DNA from: Streptomyces ortus
GTDB taxonomy: Bacteria; Actinomycetota; Actinomycetes; Streptomycetales; Streptomycetaceae
NCBI RefSeq assembly: GCF_026341275.1
Contig: NZ_JAIFZO010000002.1
Location: forward strand, 1,500,361-1,564,360
Direction of reading: 5' to 3'
Length of the DNA: 64,000 nucleotides
Part shown: piece by piece, positions 51,874 to 60,924 of the stretch
Numbering within the stretch: the first letter of the stretch is position 1
Layout: every line of letters begins with the position of its first letter
Program-made: the position numbers and the translations under genes
Notes under the pieces: model-generated
Seen by the model: the letters and a program-made list of their open reading frames with translations, nothing else
What the model was told of the DNA's origin: nothing
Database searches by the model: none

Positions 51874-52785
51874 TCACCCCTTCGTGCCACCGGCGGTCAG
51901 CCCGGTGACCAGGTTCTTCTGTACGAGGTAGAAGAACGCGGACACGGGGATGGCCACCAGCACGGCCGTCGCGGCCATCAGGTTGCGCTGCGCGTCGTGC
52001 TCACTGACGAAGCTCTGCAGTCCGACCGCGAACGTGTACTTCGTGTCGGACAGCATGAACGTCGAGGCGAACGCGACCTCGCCGAACGCGGTGATGAAGC
52101 TGTAGAACGCGGCGACGGCGAGCCCCGGCTTGGCGAGCGGCAGGATCAGCCGTGCGAACGTACCGAAGGGCGAGAGCCCGTCGACGCGTCCGGCCTCGTC
52201 GATCTCGAAGGGGATGGTGTCGAAGTACCCCTTCAGCAGCCACGCGCAGTAGGGCACGGCGGTCGAGCAGTAGACGAGGATCAGGCCGAAGTAGTTGTCG
52301 ATCAGCTGCAGTTCGCTGAGGATCTCGTACATCGGGACCATCAGTACGGCGACCGGGAACATCTGGGTCACCAGGAGCACCCACATGAACTTCCTGTAGC
52401 CGGGGAAGCGCATGCGCGAGACCGCGTAACCGGTGGTGGCGGCGACCAGGACGCCGATCACGGTCGTGCCCAGCGACACGACGAGCGTGCTCCACAGCCA
52501 GTCGAAGAACGGCGTGTGCTGCAACACGAACGTGTAGTTGTCGAACGTCATCTTGCCCCAGATGCCGCCGGGGTGCAGGTAGTCGTCCTTGTCCGGGCCG
52601 AGCGACAGATAGATCAGCCAGGCGATCGGGAACAGGGCTATCAGGCTGGCGACGCCGAGGATGCCGTGCGAGGTCAGGGCCCCGGCGCGACTGCGCTCGC
52701 CGCGCCTCGGCCCCTTGGCCGCCGGCGCCGTGCCCGCGGGGGGCCCGTCCACCGGGGGCGGGGTCTTGACGGTCGTGGTGCTCAT
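51874..52785 (-). CDS. malG: Maltose/maltodextrin ABC transporter permease MalG
   Basis: This 303-aa inner-membrane permease has six hydrophobic helices after a Pro-rich cytoplasmic N-terminus. The EAA loop that contacts the ATPase is visible as IDEAGRVDGLSPFGTF about 100 residues from the C-terminus. It partners MalF. No malK gene is in the operon, which is the usual streptomycete state where a shared MsiK-type ATPase energises several sugar transporters (from family knowledge). Its start is 13 nt after the malF stop, with AGGAG between. Confidence 0.95.
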   Translation of the reverse strand: MSTTTVKTPPPVDGPPAGTAPAAKGPRRGERSRAGALTSHGILGVASLIALFPIAWLIYLSLGPDKDDYLHPGGIWGKMTFDNYTFVLQHTPFFDWLWSTLVVSLGTTVIGVLVAATTGYAVSRMRFPGYRKFMWVLLVTQMFPVAVLMVPMYEILSELQLIDNYFGLILVYCSTAVPYCAWLLKGYFDTIPFEIDEAGRVDGLSPFGTFARLILPLAKPGLAVAAFYSFITAFGEVAFASTFMLSDTKYTFAVGLQSFVSEHDAQRNLMAATAVLVAIPVSAFFYLVQKNLVTGLTAGGTKG

Positions 52786-52798
52786 GGGGGCTCCTGCC

Positions 52799-53803
52799 TC
52801 AGATCGCGAGCTGCTGCTCGTTGCGGGCCAGCCAGCGGCGGTAGACGGAGGTGAAGACGATCAGGATGGACAGCAGCAGGACGCCGTACGCGGCGGACTG
52901 CGCGTAGTCGCGCGGCTGCTGGCCGAAGCCCAGTTGGTAGGCCCAGGTGACGAGGATCTGCGCGTCCGGCGCGGTGTCGCCGAAGAGCAGGAAGATGATG
53001 GCGAACTGGTTGAACGTCCAGATGATGCCCAGCAGGACGACGGTGGAGCTGACCGACTGCAGACCCGGCAGGGTGACGTTCCTGAAGCGCTGCCAGGCGT
53101 TCGCGCCGTCCATCTCGGCGGCCTCGTAGAGGACCGGGTCGATGGACTGCAGTCCGCCGAGCAGCGAGACCATCATGAACGGCACACCGCACCAGGTGTT
53201 GACCATGATCGCGGCGGTCCGCTGCCAGAAGGTGTCCTCCAGCCAGAGCGGCGAGGGCAGATGGACCGCGTCGAGCATGGAGTTGATGATGCCGCCGTCG
53301 GCGAGCATGAAACGCCACCCGAAGACGGTGACGAAGGTCGGCACGGCCCACGGCAGGACCAGGATGAGCCGGTAGAAGGTGCGGCCCTTGAGCTTCTGGT
53401 TGAGCAGCAGGGCGAGCCCGAGCCCGATGACGTAGTGGAGCAGCACGCACAGCGCCGTCCACACGATCGTCCAGAGGAAGTGCGACCAGAACCGGTCGTA
53501 CGCGGTCGGCCCCCACAGGATGTCGGCGTAGTTGTCCAGGCCGATGAACTCGTACGTGGCGTCGATGTGGTTGACGCCGATCGTGCGGGCCGAGTTGAGG
53601 CTGGTGGCGTCGGTGAACGTCAGGTAGATGCCGCGCAGCAGCGGATAGAGCACCAGCACACCGAGCACGACGACCACCGGAGCGGTCATCGCGTACGCGT
53701 ACCAGTACTTGCGGTACGCGTGCTTGAGGCGCTGGAGCGGGCCGGGGCGCGGGGCCCGGCCACCGCGGCGCTTGCCGGTCGCGCGGTCGATGACGACTGT
53801 CAT
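52799..53803 (-). CDS. malF: Maltose/maltodextrin ABC transporter permease MalF
   Basis: The 334-aa permease has six main membrane helices, beginning at about residue 38 (AMTAPVVVVLGVLVLYPLL). The EAA loop is YEAAEMDGANAWQRF. It forms the translocation channel with MalG. A 13-bp stem-loop with a 32-nt loop (53892-53949) separates it from malE. AGAAGG is the ribosome site. A short periplasmic loop after the first helix takes the place of the long P2 loop of enteric MalF. Confidence 0.95.
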   Translation of the reverse strand: MTVVIDRATGKRRGGRAPRPGPLQRLKHAYRKYWYAYAMTAPVVVVLGVLVLYPLLRGIYLTFTDATSLNSARTIGVNHIDATYEFIGLDNYADILWGPTAYDRFWSHFLWTIVWTALCVLLHYVIGLGLALLLNQKLKGRTFYRLILVLPWAVPTFVTVFGWRFMLADGGIINSMLDAVHLPSPLWLEDTFWQRTAAIMVNTWCGVPFMMVSLLGGLQSIDPVLYEAAEMDGANAWQRFRNVTLPGLQSVSSTVVLLGIIWTFNQFAIIFLLFGDTAPDAQILVTWAYQLGFGQQPRDYAQSAAYGVLLLSILIVFTSVYRRWLARNEQQLAI

Positions 53804-53891
53804 GGTTCGACACCTTCTGGAAAATCAGGGGCTGATCGGCAGGCCGTCGGGTCTGCGGGCCTGTGCCCGTGGGCCGCTCGGGGGCGTGGCC

Positions 53892-53949
53892 GGTGGCCGC
53901 CGGAGCCGTTCCTCCTCCGTTGCGGGCGGGGACGGGTCCGGCGGCCACC
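53892..53949 (-). other. Stem-loop between malE and malF
   Basis: GGTGGCCGCCGGA (53892-53904) and TCCGGCGGCCACC (53937-53949) pair perfectly with a 32-nt loop, beginning 6 nt past the malE stop on the minus strand. It is probably a partial terminator or an mRNA stabiliser that lets malE exceed malFG expression, as palindromes do in enteric malE-malF. Confidence 0.7.
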
Positions 53950-53954
53950 CGGTG

Positions 53955-55229
53955 TCACTTGCTGAAGTCCGGGACCAGCTTGGCGATCGCGGTCTCGGCG
54001 TTGCCCAGGCCCTTGTCGAGGGACTCCTTGCCCCCGGCGATCTTCGGCAGCTCGGTGTCGAGCGGACCCCACAGCGAGCTGTACTCGGGCAGCGCCGGGC
54101 GCGGCTGGGCGGCGGAGAGCACACCCTGGTAGCCGGCGATCCCCGGGTCGGACTTGACCTCGGTGGTGTAGGCGTCCTCGCGGGTCGGCAGCGTGGAGTT
54201 CTTGAGGGCGACGGTCTCCTGGGACTTCGCCGAGGTCATGAACTTCAGGAACGCGAGCGAGGCCTTCTGGTGGGCCTTGTCCGAGCCGGCGTACACGGAG
54301 AGGTTGTGGCCGCCGGTCGGGGCGCCCGCCTTGCCGCCGGAGCCGGCCGGGACGGTGGCGATACCGAGGTTGCCCTTGTCCTTGAAGGCCGAGCCCTTGT
54401 AGAAGTTCGTGATCTCCCACGGGCCCTGGATGATCGAGGCGACCTTGCCGTTGACGAAGGCGTCCTGGATGTGGGCGTACGCGTCGGCGGTGGTGTCGGC
54501 CTTGTGCAGGCCCTTGCCGTCGAAGAGGCCCAGCCAGGTCTCGTAGCCCTTGACCGCCTCGGGCGACTTGACGGTGATCTTCTTGGCGTCGGCGTCGACC
54601 GTGTCGGTGCCCTCGCCGTGCAGGAACGACTGCGCGTAGTAGGCCTGGGTGGAGCCCCAGTAGCCGTCGACGCCCGTCTTCTTCTTGACCGTTCCGGCGT
54701 CCGTCTTGAGGTCGGCCCAGGTGGTGGGCGCCGCGTCGATGCCGGCCTTCGCGAAGAGTTCCTTGTTGTAGACCAGCGCGAGGGTGTCGGTGACCAGCGG
54801 CACACCGTACGTCTTGCCCTCGTACTTGGCCTGCTCGATCAGGCTGGGCTGGAACTTGTCCTGCTCCGCGAGGGCCTCGGTGCCGTCGAGCGGCAGGAAG
54901 AAGCCCTTCTTGGCGAAGGCGGGGGTCCAGCCGACCTCGGAGCGCAGGATGTCCGGGGCGCCCTTGGAGCCGGCGGCCGTGTCGAACTTGTTCTGCGCCT
55001 GGTCGAAGGGCACGTTGACGTACTTGACCTTGATGTCCGGGTTGGCCTTCTCGAATTCCTTCACGAGGGCCTTGTACGTGGGTGCCTCATTGGTGGCGTT
55101 GGACGTGTCCCACCACGTGAGGGTGACCGGGCCGTCCGCCTTGCCACTGTCGTCGCTGTCTGAGCCGCAGGCCGTCGCCGTGAGGGCGAGGGACGCCACC
55201 AGTGCGGTGGCCGCTATGCCACGCCGCAT
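53955..55229 (-). CDS. malE: Maltose/maltodextrin-binding lipoprotein MalE
   Basis: The 424-aa extracellular solute-binding protein is anchored by Cys21 after the signal peptide (LALTATAC). The mature start VTLTWWDTSNATNEAPTY and later segments PDILRSEVGWTPAFA and PWEITNFYKGS are typical of family 1 sugar-binding proteins. It delivers maltose and maltodextrins to MalFG. AAGGAG lies 6 nt before the ATG. It is the first gene of the operon malE-malF-malG-glucosidase and is divergent from malR. Confidence 0.96.
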   Translation of the reverse strand: MRRGIAATALVASLALTATACGSDSDDSGKADGPVTLTWWDTSNATNEAPTYKALVKEFEKANPDIKVKYVNVPFDQAQNKFDTAAGSKGAPDILRSEVGWTPAFAKKGFFLPLDGTEALAEQDKFQPSLIEQAKYEGKTYGVPLVTDTLALVYNKELFAKAGIDAAPTTWADLKTDAGTVKKKTGVDGYWGSTQAYYAQSFLHGEGTDTVDADAKKITVKSPEAVKGYETWLGLFDGKGLHKADTTADAYAHIQDAFVNGKVASIIQGPWEITNFYKGSAFKDKGNLGIATVPAGSGGKAGAPTGGHNLSVYAGSDKAHQKASLAFLKFMTSAKSQETVALKNSTLPTREDAYTTEVKSDPGIAGYQGVLSAAQPRPALPEYSSLWGPLDTELPKIAGGKESLDKGLGNAETAIAKLVPDFSK

Positions 55230-55344
55230 GAGTTCTCCTTGAGGGTGAAAGCCCGTGTGCTTCGGGGGAGCGGACCCGTCCGCCGTCCCCGCCGACTCGC
55301 CGACCGCACCGTTGCCGCCGTCGGGCGACGTGAACGTAACAGCG

Positions 55345-55385
55345 ATGTAAGCGGTGCGAAAGACCTTGCAGCAAAAAAGTGCAAG
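55345..55385 (-). promoter_or_regulatory. malE promoter with inverted CTTGCA/TGCAAG operator
   Basis: On the minus strand TTGCTG (55374-55369) and TTACAT (55350-55345) lie 18 bp apart. CTTGCA (55365-55370) and TGCAAG (55380-55385) form an inverted repeat over the -35. It shares TTGCAGCAA with the amylase control region. MalR is the expected binder. Confidence 0.65.
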
Positions 55386-55481
55386 ACCGACGGACAGTTA
55401 CCCCGCCGTGACCTCTTCGGAACCGTCCCGATCTGCCGCGATGCCTTGCCACAGAAGCATTTATCGGGTGAGGGGGTGCCG

Positions 55482-55549
55482 TGCAAGACTCTGCAAGCTC
55501 TTGCCATACCCGTCCGTCGCGGGGATCATCGGGCCTCAGCGCCTTGCAG
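55482..55549 (+). promoter_or_regulatory. TGCAAG/CTTGCA site cluster upstream of malR
   Basis: TGCAAG occurs at 55482-55487 and 55492-55497 (10 bp apart), CTTGCC at 55500-55505 and CTTGCAG at 55543-55549. This is the same motif family as at malE, so MalR may control its own gene. The remaining malE-malR gap (55386-55481) holds no gene. Confidence 0.55.
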
Positions 55550-55689
55550 GAACCAGCACCGCGCACCACTGCCGACCAGGATCACGAGGGAACGCGATGA
55601 CGCAGCAGCCCGGAACGGGCCGTCCGAGTGCCCGTGCACGGCGTTCGTTCAGTGGGCAACGCGATCCCCGGCCGGTACAGTCCAATCCC

Positions 55690-56736
55690 GTGACCACACG
55701 GCTTGCCGACATCGCAGCGCAGGCGGGGGTGAGCGAAGCGACCGTCAGCCGGGTCCTGAACGGGAAGCCGGGCGTCGCCGCCACCACCCGCCAGTCCGTA
55801 CTCGCCGCGCTCGACGTGCTCGGCTACGAGCGGCCCGTCCGGCTGCGCCAGCGCAGCGAGGGGCTCGTCGGGCTGATAACCCCGGAGCTGGAGAACCCCA
55901 TATTCCCGGCCCTGGCCCAGGTCATCGGCCAGGCGCTGACCCGGCAGGGCTACACACCGGTTCTGGCGACCCAGACGCCGGGCGGCTCCACCGAGGACGA
56001 ACTGACCGAGATGCTGGTCGACCGGGGGGTCGCCGGCATCATCTTCGTCTCCGGACTGCACGCGGACACCTCGGCGGACATGCAGCGCTACGAGCAACTG
56101 CGCGGGCGGGGAGTGCCGTTCGTCCTCATCGACGGTTTCTCGCCGAAGGTGCAGGCACCCTTCATCTCACCGGACGACCGGGCGGCGATGGCCCTGGCGG
56201 TCACCCATCTCGTCTCGCTCGGCCACACCCGGATCGGCCTCGCACTCGGCCCCAAGCGGTTCGTGCCGGTGCAGCGCAAGATCGAGGGCTTCGTCCGCAC
56301 GATGCAGGACCTGCTGGGTCTGGCCACCGCCGACATCGAGGAGCGCCTGGTCCAGCACTCGCTGTACACGCTGGAGGGCGGCCAGGCGGCCACGGCGGCG
56401 CTCATCGACCGTGACTGCACGGCGATCGTCTGCGCGAGCGACATGATGGCACTGGGTGCCATACGGACGGCGCGGCAGCGCGGCCTCGAAGTCCCGGACG
56501 ACATCTCCGTCGTCGGCTTCGACGACTCCCCGCTGATCGCCTTCACCGACCCGCCCCTGACCACGGTCCGCAAGCCGGTCCCGGCGATGGGCCAGGCCGC
56601 GGTGCGGACGCTGCTGGAGGAGATCGGCGGGACCCCGGCGCCGCACAGCGAGTTCGTGTTCATGCCGGAGCTGGTGGTCCGGGGCTCGACGGCCTCGTCA
56701 CCAGGGGACCGCAACCGCGCCAGGGGCACCACCTAG
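55690..56736 (+). CDS. malR: LacI-family repressor of maltose genes
   Basis: The 348-aa regulator has an N-terminal LacI helix-turn-helix (TRLADIAAQAGVSEATVSRVLN) and hinge, then a periplasmic-binding-protein-like effector domain (SEGLVGLITPELENPIFP, GVAGIIFVSG, DISVVGFDDSPL). The GTG at 55690 places the HTH at the very N-terminus, as in this family, and TACAGT (55676-55681) lies 8 nt upstream. An ATG at 55597 with GAGGGA would add 31 Arg/Ser/Pro-rich residues and is a real alternative. Its divergence from malE and shared sites make it the probable maltose-responsive repressor of malEFG, amylase and pulA. Confidence 0.92.
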   Translation: MTTRLADIAAQAGVSEATVSRVLNGKPGVAATTRQSVLAALDVLGYERPVRLRQRSEGLVGLITPELENPIFPALAQVIGQALTRQGYTPVLATQTPGGSTEDELTEMLVDRGVAGIIFVSGLHADTSADMQRYEQLRGRGVPFVLIDGFSPKVQAPFISPDDRAAMALAVTHLVSLGHTRIGLALGPKRFVPVQRKIEGFVRTMQDLLGLATADIEERLVQHSLYTLEGGQAATAALIDRDCTAIVCASDMMALGAIRTARQRGLEVPDDISVVGFDDSPLIAFTDPPLTTVRKPVPAMGQAAVRTLLEEIGGTPAPHSEFVFMPELVVRGSTASSPGDRNRARGTT

Positions 56737-56864
56737 GGGTGCGCGGCGGGGCGTCGTCGTGCGCGGGGAGTAGTGCGGCACCTACTTCAGGTGGAGAACG
56801 TGCGGGCAGGACCCACCCAGGGGATGATCGGTCGAGAAAGGCTCATCTGGCAGACTCTGTCCCT

Positions 56865-57743
56865 ATGGGTGAGAGCACCGTGACGACACTGGAAGGCCAG
56901 GAGCAGGCCCCTCCACAGCCCGTCGCGGACGAGGCGCACGTCAGCGCGGGACACCGTCTCCTGCGAAGGCTGCGTACGCCCCGCCGCCCCCGGCTCTGGT
57001 TCGAGATCCTGCTCATCGGGGTGAGTTACTGGACGTACTCACTGATCCGCAACGCGGTCCCCGAGCAGCGGGGCCAGGCGCTGGCGAACGCCGACTGGCT
57101 CTGGCGGGTGGAACACCACCTCGGCATCGCCGTCGAGGAGTCGGTCAACCACGCCGTGAACTCGGTGACTTGGCTGATCGTCGGCATGAACTACTACTAC
57201 GCGACCCTGCACTTCGTGGTGACCATCGGCGTCCTGGTGTGGCTCTACCGCAGCCACCCGGGCCGGTACGCGGCCACCCGCACGGTCGTCTTCGCCACCA
57301 CGGGTGTGGCCCTGGTCGGCTACTACCTGTGTCCGCTGGCCCCGCCGCGCCTGATGACGGGCAACGACTTCATCGACACGGTCGTGGTCCACCAGACCTG
57401 GGGCTCGATGGCCTCCGGCGACCTGAAGAGCGTGTCGAACCAGTACGCCGCGATGCCGTCCATGCACATCGGCTGGTCCCTGTGGTGCGGCCTCACGATC
57501 TTCGCCCTGGCCTCGGTCCCCTGGGTCCGCGTCCTCGGCCTGCTCTACCCGGTGGCGACCCTGGTGGTCATCGTCGCCACGGCCAACCACTTCTGGCTGG
57601 ACGCGGTGGGCGGCATGGCCTGCCTGGCGTTCGGCTACCTGGTGGCGAGGCTCTGGTACGGATCACTGCCGTACACGCTGCCGCAGCAGGTTCCACAGAA
57701 GGTTCCACCGAAGGTCCCGCCGAAGGATCCGCCCGAAGCGTGA
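56865..57743 (+). CDS. PAP2-superfamily membrane phosphatase/transferase-like protein
   Basis: The 292-aa integral membrane protein has about six hydrophobic helices. PAP2 motifs are visible as AMPSMHIGWSLW (motif 2) and ANHFWLDAVGG (motif 3), with LAPPRLM preceding. Members of this inositolphosphotransferase-like PAP2_3 subgroup act on lipid phosphates at the membrane. The C-terminus has a Pro/Lys repeat (QQVPQKVPPKVPPKDPPEA). The ATG at 56865 is used, 8 nt after CAGACT. A GTG at 56880 is possible. It is convergent with glnE, with only 45 nt between. Confidence 0.88.
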   Translation: MGESTVTTLEGQEQAPPQPVADEAHVSAGHRLLRRLRTPRRPRLWFEILLIGVSYWTYSLIRNAVPEQRGQALANADWLWRVEHHLGIAVEESVNHAVNSVTWLIVGMNYYYATLHFVVTIGVLVWLYRSHPGRYAATRTVVFATTGVALVGYYLCPLAPPRLMTGNDFIDTVVVHQTWGSMASGDLKSVSNQYAAMPSMHIGWSLWCGLTIFALASVPWVRVLGLLYPVATLVVIVATANHFWLDAVGGMACLAFGYLVARLWYGSLPYTLPQQVPQKVPPKVPPKDPPEA

Positions 57744-57788
57744 GGGTCCGGGGCGGGGTCACTCCCCGCCTCCGCCGCCCCGCCGACG

Positions 57789-60700
57789 TCAGTGTGTGCC
57801 GTAGAACAGCTCGTCCACCACCGCCCGTGCCCGCCGAGTCGTCCGACGGTAGTCGTCCAGCATGTCCCCGACATGCCCGGGGCCGTACCCCAGATACCGG
57901 CCCACGGCGGCCAGCTCCCGCCCGTCGGAGGGAAACGTGTCGCCCGCCCGTCCCCGCACCAGCATCACCGCGTTCCGCACCCGGGTGGCCAGCACCCACG
58001 CCTCGTCGAGCGTCGCCGCGTCCTCCCCGGAGATCAGCTCCGCCGCACACGCGGCGGCCAGCGCCTCCCGCGTACGCGTCGTCCGCAGCCCCGGCTCCGC
58101 CCACCCGTGCCGCAACTGCGTCAACTGCACGGTCCACTCCACGTCGGACAGCCCGCCCCGCCCCAGCTTGGTGTGCAGCGTGGGATCCGCCCCACGGGGC
58201 ATCCGCTCGGTCTCCATCCGCGCCTTGAGCCGCCGGATCTCCCGTACGGCGTCCTCCCCGAGCCCTTCCGCCGGATACCGCAGCGGATCGGCGAGGTCGA
58301 GGAACCGCCGCCCCAACTCCTCGTCCCCCGCCACGACTTCGGCCCGCAGCAGCGCCTGCGACTCCCATCCGAGCGACCAGCGCCGGTAGTAGGCCTCGTA
58401 CGACTTCAGCGTCCGTACGAGCGGTCCGGACTTGCCCTCGGGACGCAGGTCGGCGTCGATGAGCAGCGGCGGGTCGGCGCTGGGGATCTGCAGCAGCCTG
58501 CGCATCTCGGAGACGACGGTGTTGGCGGCCCGCGCGGCCTCCTCGTCGCCCACGCCCTCCCGGGGCTCGTGCACGAAGAGCACGTCGGCGTCGGATCCGT
58601 ACCCCATCTCGTGGCCGCCGAAGCGGCCCATGCCGATGACGGTGAAGCGGGTGGGCAGTGTCTCGCCCCAGCCGTCGCGGACGACGGCGCGCAGGGTGCC
58701 GGCGATCGTCGCCGCCGTGAGGTCCGAGATGGCGCCTCCGACGAGGTCGACGAGCGCGCCCTGGTCGGCGTTGGCCGGCGTCTCCTCGGTGCCGTAGGAG
58801 CCGACGATGTCGATGGCGGCCGTACGGAACAGCTCGCGCCGCCGTACGCCGCGCGCGGCGGTGACCGCGGCCTCTCCCTTGCCGGCCCGGCCCACCGCGG
58901 AGAGGATCTCCTGCTCCAGGTGGGCGCGGGTACGGGACACGAGCCCGCCGCCGGAGCCGTTACCGAGGAGTGCCACGGCTTCGGGCGCCCGCAGCAGCAG
59001 GTCGGGGGCGAGCCGTCCGGCGGACAGGACGCGGGCCAGGTTCTCGGCGGCGGCGCCCTCGTCCCGCAGCAGTCGCAGATACCAGGGGGTCTTGCCGAGC
59101 GCGTCCGAGACCTTGCGGAAGTTGAGCAGCCCCGCGTCGGGGTCGGCGGAGTCGGCGAACCAGCCCAACAGGACGGGCAGCAGCGTGCGTTGGATGGCGG
59201 CCTTGCGGGAGACGCCGGAGGCCAGCGCCTCCAGGTGGCGCAGCGCCGCGGCCGGATCCGCGTACCCGAGGGCGACCAGCCGCTCCCGGGCCGCCACCGG
59301 ACTCAACCGGCTCTCGCCGGGCGCGAGTTGGGCGACGGCGTCGAGCAGCGGCCGGTAGAACAGCTTCTCGTGCAGCCGCCGCACCACTCCGGCGTGCCGC
59401 TTCCACTCGCGGTTCAGTGCCCTGACCGGGTCGGTCCGCAGCCCGAGCGAGCGTCCGATGCGCCGCAGATCGGCGTCGTCCTCGGGCACGAGGTGGGTGC
59501 GCCGCAGCCGGAAGAGCTGTATGCGGTGCTCCATGGACCGCAGGAAGCGGTACGCCTCGTCGAACTGCACCGCGTCGACGCGTCCCACGTACCCGCCCGC
59601 CGCCAGTGCCTTCAGGGCGTCGAGGGTGGTCCCGCTGCGCAGCGACGTGTCGACCCGTCCGTGCACCAACTGGAGCATCTGTACGGCGAATTCGACGTCC
59701 CGCAGTCCGCCGGGTCCGAGTTTCAGTTCCCGCTCGATCTCGGCGGCCGGGATGTTCTCGACGACGCGCCGCCGCATCTTCTGCACGTCGGTGACGAAGT
59801 TCTCCCGCTCGGCGACCTGCCAGACGAGGGGGGCCAGCGTGGCGACGTACTCCTGCCCCAGTTCGACGTCCCCCGCGACGGCCCGCGCCTTCAACAGGGC
59901 CTGGAACTCCCACGTCTTGGCCCAGCGCTGGTAGTAGGCGAGATGGCTGCTGAGCGTGCGCACGAGCGGGCCGTTGCGTCCCTCGGGCCGCAGATTGGCG
60001 TCGACGGGCCAGATGGACCCCTCGACGGTGGTCTCCGAGCAGATCCGCATCAGATGGGCCGCGAGCCGGGTGGCGGCCCGCATCGCCTTGTCCTCGTCGG
60101 CCGGGTCGGTGCCCTCCGCGGGTTCCCCGACGAAGATGACGTCGACGTCCGACACGTAGTTCAGTTCATGGCCGCCGCACTTGCCCATCGCGATCACCGC
60201 GAGCCGGCACATGTCGGCGTCCTCGGGCGCGGCGGCCTGGGCGAGGGAGAGCGCGGCGCGCAGGGTGGCGGTCGCGAGGTCGGCGAGCTCGGCCGCCGCC
60301 TGTGTGACGTCGGTCGTCCCGCACACGTCACGGGCGGCGATGGACAGCAGGCAGCGCCGGTAGGCGATCCGCAGCGACACGGGGTCGTCCGCCTCGGCGA
60401 GCCCGTGTTCGAACTCCGTGACGCCGGGATGCAGGTCCTGCGCCTCGTACGTGACGAGGGCCTGCCAGTCGAGCGGGTGGCGCGCGAGGTGGTCGCCGAG
60501 CGCGTCGGAGGCGCCGAGCACCCCGAGCAGCCGGTCGCGCAGCGGTTTGGCCGCGATCAGCGTGTCGAGGAGCTCGCGCCGCCCCGCGTCGTTCTCCTGC
60601 GCCTCGACGATCCGGACGAGCCCGAGCAGGGCCAGATCCGGGTCGGCGGTGGCGCCGAGCGCGTCGAGCAGCACCGGGTCGTCCGTCACGGCCGCGAGCT

Positions 60701-60797
60701 GCGGGCTGTCGAGCAGCCGCTCGGCGGCCGACGGATCGGTGAAACCGTGCCGCAGCAGCCGAGAGAAGGTACTGCTCCTGCGCCCCGGCACCGTCAT
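57789..60797 (-). CDS. glnE: Bifunctional glutamine synthetase adenylyltransferase/deadenylase
   Basis: The 1002-aa enzyme adds AMP to, and removes it from, Tyr397 of GlnA according to nitrogen state. Two nucleotidyltransferase domains are clear. The N-terminal has GKCGGHELNYVSDVDVIFV and the C-terminal has GRFGGHEMGYGSDADVLFV, each with the GGHE-x-DxD metal site, separated and followed by PII-responsive helical regions. The ATG at 60797 has GGAGG 5 nt upstream and matches the usual N-terminus. A GTG ten codons earlier is possible. Its substrate gene glnA lies 34 kb to the left. Confidence 0.96.
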   Translation of the reverse strand: MTVPGRRSSTFSRLLRHGFTDPSAAERLLDSPQLAAVTDDPVLLDALGATADPDLALLGLVRIVEAQENDAGRRELLDTLIAAKPLRDRLLGVLGASDALGDHLARHPLDWQALVTYEAQDLHPGVTEFEHGLAEADDPVSLRIAYRRCLLSIAARDVCGTTDVTQAAAELADLATATLRAALSLAQAAAPEDADMCRLAVIAMGKCGGHELNYVSDVDVIFVGEPAEGTDPADEDKAMRAATRLAAHLMRICSETTVEGSIWPVDANLRPEGRNGPLVRTLSSHLAYYQRWAKTWEFQALLKARAVAGDVELGQEYVATLAPLVWQVAERENFVTDVQKMRRRVVENIPAAEIERELKLGPGGLRDVEFAVQMLQLVHGRVDTSLRSGTTLDALKALAAGGYVGRVDAVQFDEAYRFLRSMEHRIQLFRLRRTHLVPEDDADLRRIGRSLGLRTDPVRALNREWKRHAGVVRRLHEKLFYRPLLDAVAQLAPGESRLSPVAARERLVALGYADPAAALRHLEALASGVSRKAAIQRTLLPVLLGWFADSADPDAGLLNFRKVSDALGKTPWYLRLLRDEGAAAENLARVLSAGRLAPDLLLRAPEAVALLGNGSGGGLVSRTRAHLEQEILSAVGRAGKGEAAVTAARGVRRRELFRTAAIDIVGSYGTEETPANADQGALVDLVGGAISDLTAATIAGTLRAVVRDGWGETLPTRFTVIGMGRFGGHEMGYGSDADVLFVHEPREGVGDEEAARAANTVVSEMRRLLQIPSADPPLLIDADLRPEGKSGPLVRTLKSYEAYYRRWSLGWESQALLRAEVVAGDEELGRRFLDLADPLRYPAEGLGEDAVREIRRLKARMETERMPRGADPTLHTKLGRGGLSDVEWTVQLTQLRHGWAEPGLRTTRTREALAAACAAELISGEDAATLDEAWVLATRVRNAVMLVRGRAGDTFPSDGRELAAVGRYLGYGPGHVGDMLDDYRRTTRRARAVVDELFYGTH

Positions 60798-60924
60798 CCC
60801 GGCCTCCGTCGTCCCCCGCGATGTCACCCCATGCGATCAAGGTCGTACGAGTGAGAGAGTAACCGCAGAGGCGGGGGGAAGCGCCTGGGCGGCCGGGCAG
60901 TGCGTGCGCGGGCCGGGCGTCCGG

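Noticed and set aside
52799..53803. Expected malK-type ATPase gene near malEFG
   Set aside because: I looked for Walker A/B motifs on both strands in 50-57 kb and saw none. The ATPase is presumably a shared one encoded elsewhere.
57792..60854. A 1020-codon plus-strand frame opposite glnE
   Set aside because: glnE on the minus strand has both nucleotidyltransferase motifs. The plus frame is Arg/Gly/Val-rich and matches nothing.
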